NCBI GenBank assembly: GCA_965276835.1
Contig: OZ255631.1
Coordinates: 4,154,001 to 4,218,000 of the forward strand
Direction of reading: 5' to 3'
DNA: 64,000 nt
DNA from: BOG-932 sp965276835
Lineage (GTDB): Bacteria; Pseudomonadota; Alphaproteobacteria; BOG-932; Roseiterribacteraceae
Part shown: positions 1-9,053 of the stretch, one piece after another
How positions within the stretch are numbered: the stretch's first letter is position 1
Layout: each line of letters starts with the position of its first letter
The notes under the pieces: model-generated
Told to the model about the DNA's origin: nothing
Seen by the model: the letters and a program-made list of their open reading frames with translations, nothing else
Databases searched by the model: none
Position numbers and translations under genes: made by a program

Positions 1-18
1 AGGGCGTGAATCCGTTCA

Positions 19-60
19 TTTTCCATTAAATCATTCAGAAATGAGTGATATAATGGAAAA
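19..60. repeat. AT-rich inverted repeat downstream of panD
   Basis: Bases 19-28 (TTTTCCATTA) are the exact reverse complement of bases 51-60, and inside them TCATT (31-35) pairs with AATGA (40-44). The block is far more AT-rich than its surroundings and contains TATAAT at 49-54. It lies past the 3' end of panD. It could be a transcript-end hairpin, though no T-run follows on the minus strand, or an operator or promoter for a gene off the left edge. Confidence 0.5.
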
Positions 61-98
61 CCAGTCAGCGTCAATATGTTGAAACCCAGAGAGGCTGC

Positions 99-506
99 CT
101 AAACCCGGTCGATATGAAAATCGAAATGCTCGCCTGCCGCTTCCACGCGATAGGCCAGCACCTCGTCCACCTCATTGTCGGGTTTGAAGGTCAGGATGCG
201 CGGGCTCATGGCGGCCAGGTCGGCGGGGTTGATATAGTCGCTGGCGGCGATGATCACCTCGTCGCCGGCGTGGCAGGTGCGGGCGGCCGCGCCGTTCAGG
301 ATGCAGCAGCGGCTGCCGGCCTCGCCATAGATCACATAGGTGCTGATCCGCGCGCCGCTCGACTTGTTCCAGATCTCGACGAATTCCAGCGGATAGATGC
401 CGGCCTGCTTGCAATGCTCCGGGTCCAGGGTGATCGACCCGTGATAGTTGAGGTCCGCCCCGGTGACGCGAATCCCGTGCAGTTTCGCCCGTACGACGCG
501 GATCAT
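99..506 (-). CDS. panD: Aspartate 1-decarboxylase (pyruvoyl-dependent)
   Basis: Decarboxylates L-aspartate to beta-alanine, the amine half of pantothenate. The 135-residue length is normal for the family. The self-cleavage site is visible as Gly23-Ser24 in the YHGS motif, where Ser becomes the pyruvoyl group. The NGAAA motif near residue 72 and the late DNE segment near 109 also match. It is the last gene of panB-panC-panD and its ATG touches the panC stop at base 506, so translation is probably coupled. Cytoplasmic; the zymogen is processed into alpha and beta chains. Confidence 0.95.
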   Translation of the reverse strand: MIRVVRAKLHGIRVTGADLNYHGSITLDPEHCKQAGIYPLEFVEIWNKSSGARISTYVIYGEAGSRCCILNGAAARTCHAGDEVIIAASDYINPADLAAMSPRILTFKPDNEVDEVLAYRVEAAGEHFDFHIDRV

Positions 507-1405
507 CAGCCCAGGGTCGTCGTTGAGGGAGCGGCGGCGACGGGCATATTGTCGATCAGGCGCGTCTTGCCGATGCGCACCGCGGTCAGCACCCGCCCCT
601 TGCCCTCGAACCGGTCAAGCGGGGCCAGCGTATCGGGATCGGCGAAGGCGACGTAATCGACGCTGTCGAACCCGGCCTTCAGCAGCTCGGCCTTGGCCAA
701 GGCGCAGGCATCCGGGCCGGTCGCGCCGGCGCGCAGCCGGGCGGCGGTGTCGGCCAGGATGATGTTGATCTTGCGGGCGACCGCGCGCTGGGCGTCGGTG
801 AGGTACCGGTTGCGCGACGACAGGGCTAGGCCATACGCATCCCGCGCGGTCTTCACCGGCAGGATTTCGATCGGCAGGTTCAAATCGGTCACCATGCGGC
901 GGATGACCTGCAATTGCTGGTAATCCTTCTCGCCGAAGGCCGCGATGTCGGGCATGGTCTGAATTAAGAGCTTGCTGACCACGGTGGCGACGCCGTCGAA
1001 ATGGCCGGGACGGATTTCCGCCTCCAGAACCTCGGTCAACTGGCCCTTGACCGAGACGAAAGAGGTGAAGCCCTCGGGGTACATCACGTCGACCGTCGGC
1101 ATATAGGCGACGTCCACGCCCATGGTCTTCAGCTTCGCCAGATCTTCCGCCTCGCTGCGCGGATAGCGGCTGAAATCCTCGTTCGGGCCGAACTGGGTCG
1201 GGTTGACGAAGATCGAGACCACCACGCGGTCGACCACGGCGCCCAGCGCCGCGACCAGCGACAGGTGGCCTTCATGCAGGGCGCCCATGGTGGGCACGAG
1301 GCCGATCGTCTCGCCCGCGCGGCGGCGGGCGGCGCACCAGTCGCGCAGCCCCTCGGGGGACTGTTCGATCAGAAGTGTTTCAGGTGCTGGCTTTGGGTAG
1401 GCCAT
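506..1405 (-). CDS. panC: Pantothenate synthetase (pantoate-beta-alanine ligase)
   Basis: ATP-dependent condensation of pantoate with beta-alanine to give pantothenate. The nucleotidyl-transferase signature PTMGALHEGH is near the N-terminus, and FGEKDYQQL, the usual second substrate-binding motif, follows mid-protein. I chose the ATG at 1405 because a GGAG lies about eight bases upstream; an ATG two codons earlier (1411) is too close to that site, and longer readings run through panB in another frame. The start lies 26 bases inside panB. The protein ends in a short Ala/Thr-rich tail. Confidence 0.93.
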   Translation of the reverse strand: MAYPKPAPETLLIEQSPEGLRDWCAARRRAGETIGLVPTMGALHEGHLSLVAALGAVVDRVVVSIFVNPTQFGPNEDFSRYPRSEAEDLAKLKTMGVDVAYMPTVDVMYPEGFTSFVSVKGQLTEVLEAEIRPGHFDGVATVVSKLLIQTMPDIAAFGEKDYQQLQVIRRMVTDLNLPIEILPVKTARDAYGLALSSRNRYLTDAQRAVARKINIILADTAARLRAGATGPDACALAKAELLKAGFDSVDYVAFADPDTLAPLDRFEGKGRVLTAVRIGKTRLIDNMPVAAAPSTTTLG

Positions 1406-2210
1406 AAACATTCTCCGGTCCTGGAAAACGGTGGGCTCTGACGTCGTCGGCGTACGTCTTGGCGGCTTCGGCGATTTGCGACCCCAGGTCCACATATCGG
1501 CGGGCCAGTTTCGGTTTGAAATCCCCGGACAGGCCCAGCACGTCGTCGATGACCAGAACCTGGCCGTCGCAGGCGGCGCTGGCGCCGATGCCGATTGTCG
1601 GGACGGACACAGCCTCGGTCGCGGCGCGCGATACCGGGTCGATCGTCCCCTCGATCACGATGGCGAAGGCGCCGGCTTCGGCGATGGCCTTGGCGCCCTC
1701 GACGATGCGGCGGGCCTCTTGCGGGTCGCGCCCGCGCGCCTTCCACCCGCCCAGCGTGTGGACGGATTGCGGCACCAGCCCGACATGGCCCATCACCGGG
1801 ATGCCGCGCTTGGTCAGGAAGGCGACGGTCTCGGCCATCTCGGCCCCGCCCTCCAGCTTCACCGCGTCGCACTCGGTTTCCTGCATCACGCGGGCGGCGG
1901 AATGGAACGCCTGCTCGGGCGATGCCTGGTAGGTTCCGAACGGCAAATCGACGATCACGGCGGCATGGGACGACGCGCGCGTCACCGCCCGGCCGTGGGC
2001 GATCATCATGTCCAGCGTCACCGCCAGGGTGGAGGTCATGCCATAGATCACCATGCCCAGACTGTCGCCGACCAGGATCGCATCGACATGCGGATCGACC
2101 AGTCGCGCGACGGGCGCGGTGTACGCAGTCAAAACCGCTATCGGTTCACCGCCTTTACGGGCCACCAATTGGGGAATAGTGATGCGTGAACTGTATTGGG
2201 CGACGCTCAA
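1380..2210 (-). CDS. panB: 3-methyl-2-oxobutanoate hydroxymethyltransferase
   Basis: Transfers a hydroxymethyl group from 5,10-methylene-THF to alpha-ketoisovalerate, the first committed step to pantoate. The family motifs LTAYTAP, ILVGDSLGM and VKLEGG are in order, and 276 residues is typical. An in-frame stop three codons upstream rules out a longer form. The start codon is TTG at 2210 with GGAG ten bases upstream, which suggests modest translation. It is the first gene of the minus-strand panBCD operon and is divergent from the epimerase at 2354, so bases 2211-2353 should hold both promoters. Confidence 0.94.
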   Translation of the reverse strand: MSVAQYSSRITIPQLVARKGGEPIAVLTAYTAPVARLVDPHVDAILVGDSLGMVIYGMTSTLAVTLDMMIAHGRAVTRASSHAAVIVDLPFGTYQASPEQAFHSAARVMQETECDAVKLEGGAEMAETVAFLTKRGIPVMGHVGLVPQSVHTLGGWKARGRDPQEARRIVEGAKAIAEAGAFAIVIEGTIDPVSRAATEAVSVPTIGIGASAACDGQVLVIDDVLGLSGDFKPKLARRYVDLGSQIAEAAKTYADDVRAHRFPGPENVYGLPKAST

Positions 2211-2353
2211 TCCGGATTATCTCCATCATAGGTCCTCCCCCGTTTTTCGCCCGTTGGGAAGGATGGGATTGCTCAGCGCCGGGACCATAGAAGCTGCGGG
2301 CATTATGACGCAAGCCTACCCAGGGTTGTAATGGACGATAGAAATACACGTCA

Positions 2354-3373
2354 ATGAATAAGCCAGTGTTTTCAGGTGCTAAACTGGTCTCGGTCGCCCA
2401 AATGGGGTACCCCATAAGGGGAAACTTCACCATTTCGCGCGGCGCCAAGCGAATTGCCGAAGTGGTCGAGGTTACTCTGCGGGCCGCCCGCCCTGACGGC
2501 ACCCTCGCCACCGGCCACGGCGAATGCGTTCCCTACGCCCGATACGACGAAAATCCGGCCCAGGTGATCGCCGACATCCACGCCGTCTGCGCCGCACCCG
2601 ATCTAAATCGCCAATCGTTACAGCAGCTTATGCCACCCGGCGCTGCCCGCAACGCCATCGACTGCGCCCTCTGGGACCTGGAATCCAAACTCACCGCCAC
2701 CCCCGCTTGGCGCCTCGCCGGCCTCCCGGCCGAACCCAAACCTGTCGCCACCGCCTTCACCATCAGCCTCGGAACGCCCGATGCAATGGCCCAGGCCGCC
2801 AAATCCGCATCCGCTATGCCCTTGTTAAAGCTGAAACTCGGTGGCGGAGCGGACGATATTTTCCGGGTCGCCGCCGTCCGCAATGCCGTCCCTGACGCCG
2901 TGTTGATCGTCGATGCCAACGAAGGCTGGGCGATGTCGCAACTCTTCGAGATCGCGCCGCAACTGGCCGCCTTGGGCGTTGCCTTGATCGAACAACCCTT
3001 GCCCGCCGGCCAGGATGCCGGGCTCGCCGATTTCGACTCCCCGGTCCCGATCGGCGCCGACGAATCCTGCCACGGTCCCGACAGCCTCCCATCGCTTATC
3101 GACCGATATCAATGCGTTAACATCAAGCTCGACAAGACCGGCGGCGTCACCGGGGCGCTGGCCATGAAGGCTGCGGCCCAGGCCGCGGGCTTCCGGGTGA
3201 TGATCGGCTGCATGGTCGCGACCTCGCTGTCGATGGCGCCGGCCTTCCTGTTGACCCAGGGTGCCGACTTCGTCGATCTCGACGGCCCTTTATTGCTGGA
3301 AACCGACCGCATGCCCGGCATTGCCTATGACGGCGCCTGGATGCAGCCCCCGCCCGTGGGTCTGTGGGGGTAA
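2354..3373 (+). CDS. Dipeptide epimerase (L-Ala-D/L-Glu type), enolase superfamily
   Basis: A TIM-barrel enzyme of the muconate-lactonizing subgroup. The catalytic signature is visible: KLKLG (general-base lysine), DANEGW, the metal ligands in IEQPL and GADES, and INIKLDK-type lysine in VNIKLDKTGG. The DKTGG and CMVATSLSMAPA segments resemble L-Ala-D/L-Glu epimerases that recycle murein peptides, but exact substrate cannot be read from sequence. 339 residues, cytoplasmic, no signal peptide. Monocistronic or read together with the ABC-F gene 61 bases downstream. Confidence 0.82.
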   Translation: MNKPVFSGAKLVSVAQMGYPIRGNFTISRGAKRIAEVVEVTLRAARPDGTLATGHGECVPYARYDENPAQVIADIHAVCAAPDLNRQSLQQLMPPGAARNAIDCALWDLESKLTATPAWRLAGLPAEPKPVATAFTISLGTPDAMAQAAKSASAMPLLKLKLGGGADDIFRVAAVRNAVPDAVLIVDANEGWAMSQLFEIAPQLAALGVALIEQPLPAGQDAGLADFDSPVPIGADESCHGPDSLPSLIDRYQCVNIKLDKTGGVTGALAMKAAAQAAGFRVMIGCMVATSLSMAPAFLLTQGADFVDLDGPLLLETDRMPGIAYDGAWMQPPPVGLWG

Positions 3374-3434
3374 AGCGCATCTGCTTTGCTGCACTGCGTT
3401 TGGCGGCTTTCCGCCCTTTGTGATAATAGGGCGC

Positions 3435-5345
3435 ATGCTTCAGATCACCGACGTCACCTACCGCATTGCCGGCCGCACGCTGCTGGAAAATGCCAGCGCA
3501 GTTATCCCGACCGGCCATAAGGCCGGACTTGTCGGCCCGAACGGCGCGGGCAAGTCGACCATGCTGAAGTTGCTCGTCGGCAACCTTGTCGCCGATGGCG
3601 GCGAAGTGTCGATGACAGCCGGCGCACGGGTCGGCTCGGTCGCCCAGGAAATGCCCGGCGGCAGCCGCAGCCTGATCGACACGGTGCTGGACGCGGACAC
3701 CGAGCGCGCCGCCCTATTGGTCGAGGCCGAAGAGCTCGAATCGCCGGACTATAAAGGCGACCCGATGCGCATCGCCCATGTGCATCAGCGTCTCTCCGAT
3801 ATCGACGCCTATCGCGCTCCGGCCCGCGCCGCCGAAATCCTCGCGGGCCTAGGCTTCGACGAAACCGCGCAGAACCGGGCCTGCAGCGAATTCTCCGGCG
3901 GCTGGCGGATGCGCGTCGCGCTGGCGGCGGCGTTGTTCTCCGGTCCCGACATCTTGATGCTCGACGAGCCGACCAACCATCTGGATCTCGAGGCGGCGAT
4001 CTGGCTGGAGGCCTATCTGAAAGATTATCCCGGCACCCTGCTGATCGTCAGCCACGACCGCGAATTCCTGAACGCGATCCCCGACATGATTATTCATCTG
4101 GAGCAGGGGAAGCTGGTCACCTATCGCGGCAACTACGACCAGTTCCGCCGCCAGCGGGCCGAACGCCAGGCCAACCAGGCCGCCGCGTTGGCGAAGCAGA
4201 CCGCTGCGCGCGAGCATATGGAGGACTTCGTCCGCCGTTTCCGGGCACAGGCGACCAAGGCCCGCCAGGCGCAAAGCCGCTTGAAAGCCTTGGCCCGTAT
4301 GGAGACGCTTGCGCCGCTTGTCGAGGATCGGACCGTCAAATTCGATTTCCCGGCCCCTGCGCCGCTGTCGCCGCCTCTGGTGACGCTCGACTTGGTCGAT
4401 GTCGGCTATGACGGCAAGCCCGTCCTGCGCGGCCTCAACCTGCGCATCGACGGCGACGACCGCATCGCCCTGCTTGGCGCCAACGGCAACGGCAAGTCTA
4501 CCTTGGTCAAGCTGCTGGCTGGCCGGCTGAAGCCGCTGGACGGGCAGATGGTCAAATCGGGCAAGCTCAAGGTCGGCTATTTTGCCCAGCATCAGGCGGA
4601 CGAATTCGATCTGGACCTGACCGCGCTGGCCCAGGCCAAGAAGGCCATGCCGGGCGTGGTCGAGGAAAAAGTCCGCGCCCATCTCGGCCGCTTCGGTTTT
4701 TCGCAGGAGCGCAGCAACACCAAGGTCGGCTCGCTTTCCGGTGGCGAGAAGGCGCGGCTGCTGTTCGCGCTGATGGCCAAGGAAGCGCCGAATATCCTGC
4801 TGCTCGACGAACCGACCAACCATCTGGATGTCGAAAGCCGCGAGGCGCTGATCCAGGCGCTGAACGCCTATGAAGGCGCTGTGATCCTCGTGACCCACGA
4901 CCCGCATCTGGTCGAACTGGCGGCCGATCGGCTGTGGCTGGTCGCCGACGGCAAGGTGGTCGCGTATGACGGCGACCTGGACGATTACCGCAAGCTGCTG
5001 CTCGACAAGCGGCGCGCGGAACGCCGCAGCGGGAAAGAGGACCGCAAGGCCGCCAAACAGCGCGAGGCGGACCGGAAATCGGCAGCCGAAATCCGGGCTC
5101 AGTTGACCCCGCTCAGAAAGGCCGTCGAAGCGGCCGAGCTTGAGGTCGCCAAGATCACGAAGGAGATCGCCGCGCTGGATCGGAAGCTTGAGGATCCGGA
5201 GCTTTATAGCGGACCGGCGACACGGATAACCCAGTTGCAGACCGAGCGTGGGGCCGTCGCCACGCGCCTGGCCGCCGCCGAGGAGAAATGGCTGGACGCC
5301 ACCTCCGCGCTTGAGGCCGCCGACCCGGAGGCTCGGGCTGCGTAA
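3435..5345 (+). CDS. ABC-F family ATPase (YheS/Uup-like)
   Basis: Tandem ABC ATPase without membrane segments, a ribosome- or DNA-repair-associated type. Each half has a Walker A (GPNGAGKST, then GANGNGKST), an LSGG-like signature (FSGGWRMR, then LSGGEKAR) and a Walker B (LDEPTNHLD twice). The linker between them is charged and Gln/Arg-rich, and the last roughly 90 residues form a Lys/Glu-rich coiled coil as in Uup and YheS. I took the ATG at 3435 because the longer reading runs back through the epimerase gene in another frame. 636 residues. A second, different ABC-F (EttA) is at 27862-29541. Confidence 0.9.
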   Translation: MLQITDVTYRIAGRTLLENASAVIPTGHKAGLVGPNGAGKSTMLKLLVGNLVADGGEVSMTAGARVGSVAQEMPGGSRSLIDTVLDADTERAALLVEAEELESPDYKGDPMRIAHVHQRLSDIDAYRAPARAAEILAGLGFDETAQNRACSEFSGGWRMRVALAAALFSGPDILMLDEPTNHLDLEAAIWLEAYLKDYPGTLLIVSHDREFLNAIPDMIIHLEQGKLVTYRGNYDQFRRQRAERQANQAAALAKQTAAREHMEDFVRRFRAQATKARQAQSRLKALARMETLAPLVEDRTVKFDFPAPAPLSPPLVTLDLVDVGYDGKPVLRGLNLRIDGDDRIALLGANGNGKSTLVKLLAGRLKPLDGQMVKSGKLKVGYFAQHQADEFDLDLTALAQAKKAMPGVVEEKVRAHLGRFGFSQERSNTKVGSLSGGEKARLLFALMAKEAPNILLLDEPTNHLDVESREALIQALNAYEGAVILVTHDPHLVELAADRLWLVADGKVVAYDGDLDDYRKLLLDKRRAERRSGKEDRKAAKQREADRKSAAEIRAQLTPLRKAVEAAELEVAKITKEIAALDRKLEDPELYSGPATRITQLQTERGAVATRLAAAEEKWLDATSALEAADPEARAA

Positions 5346-6642
5346 GGGCGGCTTTCCGCTGCTCAGGGCAACGATCTGCCTTTGCCTGACGGCGGGTTCG
5401 GATGCGTCGGCGACCGTCATTCAGACGCCGCTCGGCCAACCCGATCCGCCTGCCATCCAATTGATCTTGCCGGCCAGACCGGCCGAGCATCGGCATCTTC
5501 TGGTCGGTGCCTCGCGGACGCTGAAGATGCCCAGCGACGCCGCCGCGATCGCCCGTCCCGGCGATATCGTAGAGATCGACGCCGACACTTATGTCGGAGA
5601 CGTCGCCGTCTGGTATCCGAACAATCTCGCGATCCGAGGTGTCGGCGGCCGCGCGCGCCTGCTGGCCGCCGGCCGGGCGGCCGAGGACAAGGCGATCTGG
5701 GTGATCAAGGGCAACAATGTCACGGTCGACAATATCGAGTTTGCCGAAGCGATGGTCGATTCCGGGAACGGCGCGGGCATTCGCGTCGAGGGCGCCAACC
5801 TCACGATCCTGAACTGCTATTTCCATGACAACCAGGAAGGGATTCTGACCTCGATCGATATGACCGACAGTTCGCTCGATATCGAAAACTCCGAATTTGC
5901 ACGCGACGGCGGCAATGGCGGCAGGTCGCACGAAATCTATGTGAACAACCTTCGGCAGCTGATCGTTCGCGGCAGCTATTTTCATCAGGGCAGGATCGGG
6001 CACCTGATCAAATCGCGCGCAAAGCGCAATTTCATCATCGCCAACCGAATCACGGACGAGGACGGCTCGGCGAGCTATGAAGTCGAATTTCCGAACGGCG
6101 GCTTCAACGTCGTGATGAACAACCTGATCGAGAAAGGGCCGGGTGCGCAGAACACGACGATGCTGGCAAACGCCTTCGAGGGCTCCAGCAACCCGGAACA
6201 GAAGCTTTACGTCGTCAACAATACATTCGTGAACGATCTGGGCCGTGGAGACTTCATCCGTGTTGCCGCGCCGGACGATGTTCGGGTGGTTAACAATATC
6301 TTCGTCGGGGGTGGAAACGTGCTGGCGGGTTCGGGGCTCTTGCACAGCAACCTGCTCGCCGCCGGCACAGGCGGTGCGCCGCATGTCGAGCAGCCGCTTT
6401 ACCACGATATTCCGCTGGATGAGGCTGATACACGATCAGCCGTCGATGCGGGTTTCGTCGATGCCGGGCACCAGGATTACCGGCTTAAGCCCGGCTCGCC
6501 CGCAATCGGCGGGGGGACCAATCCCGAACCGGCAGGCGCGTTATCGCTTGCCCCAGCGGTCGAATATGTTCATCCGGCGCATACGAATGTCGTTCAGCCG
6601 GCGAGGCCGATCGATATCGGCGCCTATCAGCACGCGCGGTAG
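5311..6642 (+). CDS. Secreted right-handed parallel beta-helix protein
   Basis: From about residue 90 the protein shows repeating short strands of the type NNVTVDNIEF, ANLTILNCYF, RQLIVRGSYF and VVMNNLIE, the pattern of pectate-lyase-like beta-helix proteins. It ends in the motif IDIGAYQ, common in such secreted repeat proteins. No catalytic site is identifiable, so the substrate is unknown. No in-frame ATG exists near the N-terminus; the TTG at 5311, overlapping the ABC-F gene by 35 bases, gives a basic n-region and a hydrophobic stretch ending ASA that reads as a signal peptide. That start is a guess. Confidence 0.68.
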   Translation: MRPPTRRLGLRKGGFPLLRATICLCLTAGSDASATVIQTPLGQPDPPAIQLILPARPAEHRHLLVGASRTLKMPSDAAAIARPGDIVEIDADTYVGDVAVWYPNNLAIRGVGGRARLLAAGRAAEDKAIWVIKGNNVTVDNIEFAEAMVDSGNGAGIRVEGANLTILNCYFHDNQEGILTSIDMTDSSLDIENSEFARDGGNGGRSHEIYVNNLRQLIVRGSYFHQGRIGHLIKSRAKRNFIIANRITDEDGSASYEVEFPNGGFNVVMNNLIEKGPGAQNTTMLANAFEGSSNPEQKLYVVNNTFVNDLGRGDFIRVAAPDDVRVVNNIFVGGGNVLAGSGLLHSNLLAAGTGGAPHVEQPLYHDIPLDEADTRSAVDAGFVDAGHQDYRLKPGSPAIGGGTNPEPAGALSLAPAVEYVHPAHTNVVQPARPIDIGAYQHAR

Positions 6643-6653
6643 ACCGAGTTGCT

Positions 6654-7082
6654 TCAGCGCCCGGCGATATAGTCTTTCAACTGGGTTGTCTCGCTTTCCA
6701 GCATGTCCAGCCTGGCCTTGACCGCGTCGCCGATGCTCACAAGTCCGGCAAGCCGGCCCCCTTCGACCACGGGCATATGCCTGAATCGCCCTTGGGTCAT
6801 AAGGTCGAGGACATGGAGCAGGGGCATGTCGATTTTCGCCGGCGTGAAACTGGTCATGAGTTCGCCGGCGGTCATGTCGAGCAGCTTTGCCCCATGATCG
6901 GAGAGACCGCGGATGAGATCGCGTTCCGATACGATCCCTGCCGCCTTCGTGCCGTCGTCGCTGACGATCACCGCGCCGATATGTTCTTTGGCCAGTGTCG
7001 ACACGACATCGCTGATCTTCGCGCTGGTCGCGACCGTAACGACCTGTTGGCCCTTGGTCTTGAGAATGTGCCTGACGGACAT
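6654..7082 (-). CDS. CBS-domain-pair protein
   Basis: Two CBS domains fill the protein (about residues 8-60 and 72-125), with the typical V-S-E-R-D-L-I-R-G-L end of the first and MPVVEGG-LAGLVSIGD of the second. Such small stand-alone CBS proteins bind adenine nucleotides and act as regulatory subunits, but no partner is indicated here. The ATG at 7082 has a very strong AGGAGGAG site six bases upstream, which decides the start over the upstream ATG at 7118. It converges on the beta-helix gene with 11 bases between the two stops. Confidence 0.88.
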   Translation of the reverse strand: MSVRHILKTKGQQVVTVATSAKISDVVSTLAKEHIGAVIVSDDGTKAAGIVSERDLIRGLSDHGAKLLDMTAGELMTSFTPAKIDMPLLHVLDLMTQGRFRHMPVVEGGRLAGLVSIGDAVKARLDMLESETTQLKDYIAGR

Positions 7083-7170
7083 GGCGTCTCCTCCTGAGAT
7101 CGCGGCGTTTCGTCGCATATTCTTAGAAAGGTATGCTCTTTGCCGCCCCAGTCAACCTGCATCTACTCAA

Positions 7171-8232
7171 CTACTCGCCGGCATAAGCGTGGAGGTGACC
7201 CCTTGAGTCGCGCACACCCTTCTCTTCGACCATATTGGGTCCGATCGGCACCTTCCCGGCACCGCCTGGGATGTCGAGCACGTAGGTCGGTTGCGCCAAG
7301 CCGGACAGGCGGCCGCGAAGCGTCCGCATGATCGCCTGTCCGCGCTCGATGGGAACGCGAAAATGGGCTGTTCCGGAGGCCAGGTCGGGATGGTGCAGGT
7401 AATAAGGCTTGATCCGTTCCATCACCATCGTGCGGAACAAGATCTCGAGTATATCCGCATCGTCGTTGACGCCGCGGAGCAGGACAGTTTGCCCGAGCAG
7501 GCTTACGCCTGTTTCGACCAACCGTTTCAAGGCAAGCTTGGCGGCTGGGGCAAACTCACGCGCGTGATTGGCGTGGATCGCGATCCAAAGCGGCTTTTGC
7601 CGGCGAAGAACCGTCTGCATCGCGTCGTCGATCCGCGCCGGATCGACCATGGGTACGCGGGTGTGGATACGCAGGTTCGCAACATGTGGAATGGCTTCGA
7701 GCGCATCGAGAATCCGGCCCAGCCGCCGTGGCGACAGCATCAGGGGGTCACCGCCGGTCAAGATCACCTCCCAGATGGCCGGATGAGTCCGGATATAGTC
7801 GAACGCGGCCTCCAATTCGGCTTCCGTCAGAACATCTCCGCCGGGTCCGACCTGCTCTCGGCGGAAACAAAAGCGGCAATATACGGGACAGGCATGCAGT
7901 GGCTTCAATAGGACCCGGTCCGGATAACGATGCACGATGCCCTTGATCGGGGAGTGCGTTTCATCGCCGATAGGATCGTCGAGCTCCTCAGGTGCGAGCC
8001 GCAGCTCATCTTCGCTTGGAACGAATTGACGGGCGATCGGATCGGCGGGGTCTTCCCGGTCGATCAGGGCTGCGACATGCGGGGTGAGCGCGACGGCATA
8101 GCGTTCACCGACGCGGACAAGTTCGGCGGCGTTCTCCGCAGCCGCCAGCCCCGCGTCAACGAGCGCGCCGATGCTTCGCAACGTAACCTCTTGCGAAATT
8201 CGCGATTGTCGCGTGTGATCCGGTGATGGCAT
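7171..8232 (-). CDS. Lysine 2,3-aminomutase family radical SAM protein (EpmB/KamA-like)
   Basis: Radical SAM and PLP enzyme. The [4Fe-4S] cysteines are C115, C119 and C122 in CPVYCRFCFRRE, the GGDPL motif follows near residue 160, and the PLP lysine lies in PGGAGKVP. At 353 residues it is shorter than clostridial KamA and closer to the EF-P-modifying EpmB or short KamA proteins of proteobacteria. EpmB acts with the ligase EpmA to add beta-lysine to elongation factor P, but neither efp nor epmA is in this window, so the assignment is by family only. Confidence 0.82.
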   Translation of the reverse strand: MPSPDHTRQSRISQEVTLRSIGALVDAGLAAAENAAELVRVGERYAVALTPHVAALIDREDPADPIARQFVPSEDELRLAPEELDDPIGDETHSPIKGIVHRYPDRVLLKPLHACPVYCRFCFRREQVGPGGDVLTEAELEAAFDYIRTHPAIWEVILTGGDPLMLSPRRLGRILDALEAIPHVANLRIHTRVPMVDPARIDDAMQTVLRRQKPLWIAIHANHAREFAPAAKLALKRLVETGVSLLGQTVLLRGVNDDADILEILFRTMVMERIKPYYLHHPDLASGTAHFRVPIERGQAIMRTLRGRLSGLAQPTYVLDIPGGAGKVPIGPNMVEEKGVRDSRGHLHAYAGE

Positions 8233-8267
8233 TGCGATCCTTCATAAATAACTGAGGCAAAACGCCC

Positions 8268-8966
8268 ATGAAGATGTTGCTTCCAACCCTTCTCGTGGCG
8301 TCATGTCTGGCTTTGCCGGTTGCTGGGGCGTGCCCGCCCAACCGCACGGAAGTCCGGGTCACCGAAAACATTGTGCCGCCCAAGATCGACTTCAGCAGGA
8401 ACTCACAGCAGATTAAGGCGTCAAAGATCGGCGACGCACCCAGCGGCGACTACAAGTATGCGGAAATGACCGGAATCACCGACGCGATGATTTCCATCGA
8501 TTCCGAAATCCGGACGACCGCGAGCGGCCCGCCGAACGGACCGGCTTGTATCTGGCCATCGGTCATCAGCGTCAAGCTCTCGACGGCTCCGGTCATCTAT
8601 GTAGACGCAAGTCACGGCGACTGCCGGAAGGCCGTCGCCCTGGAACATGAAATGGGGCATGTCGCCATCGATCGACAAGTGATCGAACGATACATTCCGA
8701 TCGTTCGCAACCATGTCACTCTGCTGGCGGAGGCGATCGGAAGCGTGCCCGCCCCCTCCTATGACGGTCTCGCGGCGGCCAGAGGACGGATTGAAGACAA
8801 GATCAATGCGCTTCTCTCGGTCATCGACGATTCTTTGGTCGCAGATCGTGCCGCAGCTGCGGCGGCACATGATTCTCCTGAAGAATATCTCCGCGTCAGC
8901 AGGGCCTGCCCGGCGGTTACGGTCGACCCGGCCTCAATAGTGCCACGCTCGGAAAGACACGGCTGA
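8268..8966 (+). CDS. Exported protein with HExxH metallopeptidase-like motif
   Basis: A clear signal peptide (MKMLLPTLLV then a hydrophobic core ending VAGA) is followed by about 210 residues. H127-E128-M-G-H131 in ALEHEMGHVAID matches the zinc-binding HExxH helix, and the setting, a conserved VYVDA strand and a Cys just before it, resembles DUF922-type predicted secreted Zn-proteases. Cysteines at 22, 94, 119 and in the C-terminal RACPA could form disulphides. Function is not known. It is divergent from the radical SAM gene with only 35 bases between the starts, so promoters must overlap. Confidence 0.7.
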   Translation: MKMLLPTLLVASCLALPVAGACPPNRTEVRVTENIVPPKIDFSRNSQQIKASKIGDAPSGDYKYAEMTGITDAMISIDSEIRTTASGPPNGPACIWPSVISVKLSTAPVIYVDASHGDCRKAVALEHEMGHVAIDRQVIERYIPIVRNHVTLLAEAIGSVPAPSYDGLAAARGRIEDKINALLSVIDDSLVADRAAAAAAHDSPEEYLRVSRACPAVTVDPASIVPRSERHG

Positions 8967-9053
8967 CAGCGGTCGTGCGGCGCACCCTATCGGCTCGCCA
9001 CGGTTGCGCGTTAAACTTGGCGCCATAGTCCGCCGCGCATTCTAGGCTTTCAA

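Noticed and set aside
3849..5420. 523-codon minus-strand frame opposite the ABC-F gene
   Set aside because: It is the antisense of a well-supported ABC-F gene; long antisense frames are normal at this GC content.
5155..6405. 416-codon minus-strand frame opposite the beta-helix gene
   Set aside because: The plus-strand frame has clear repeat strands and a GAYQ end; the minus frame is a shadow.
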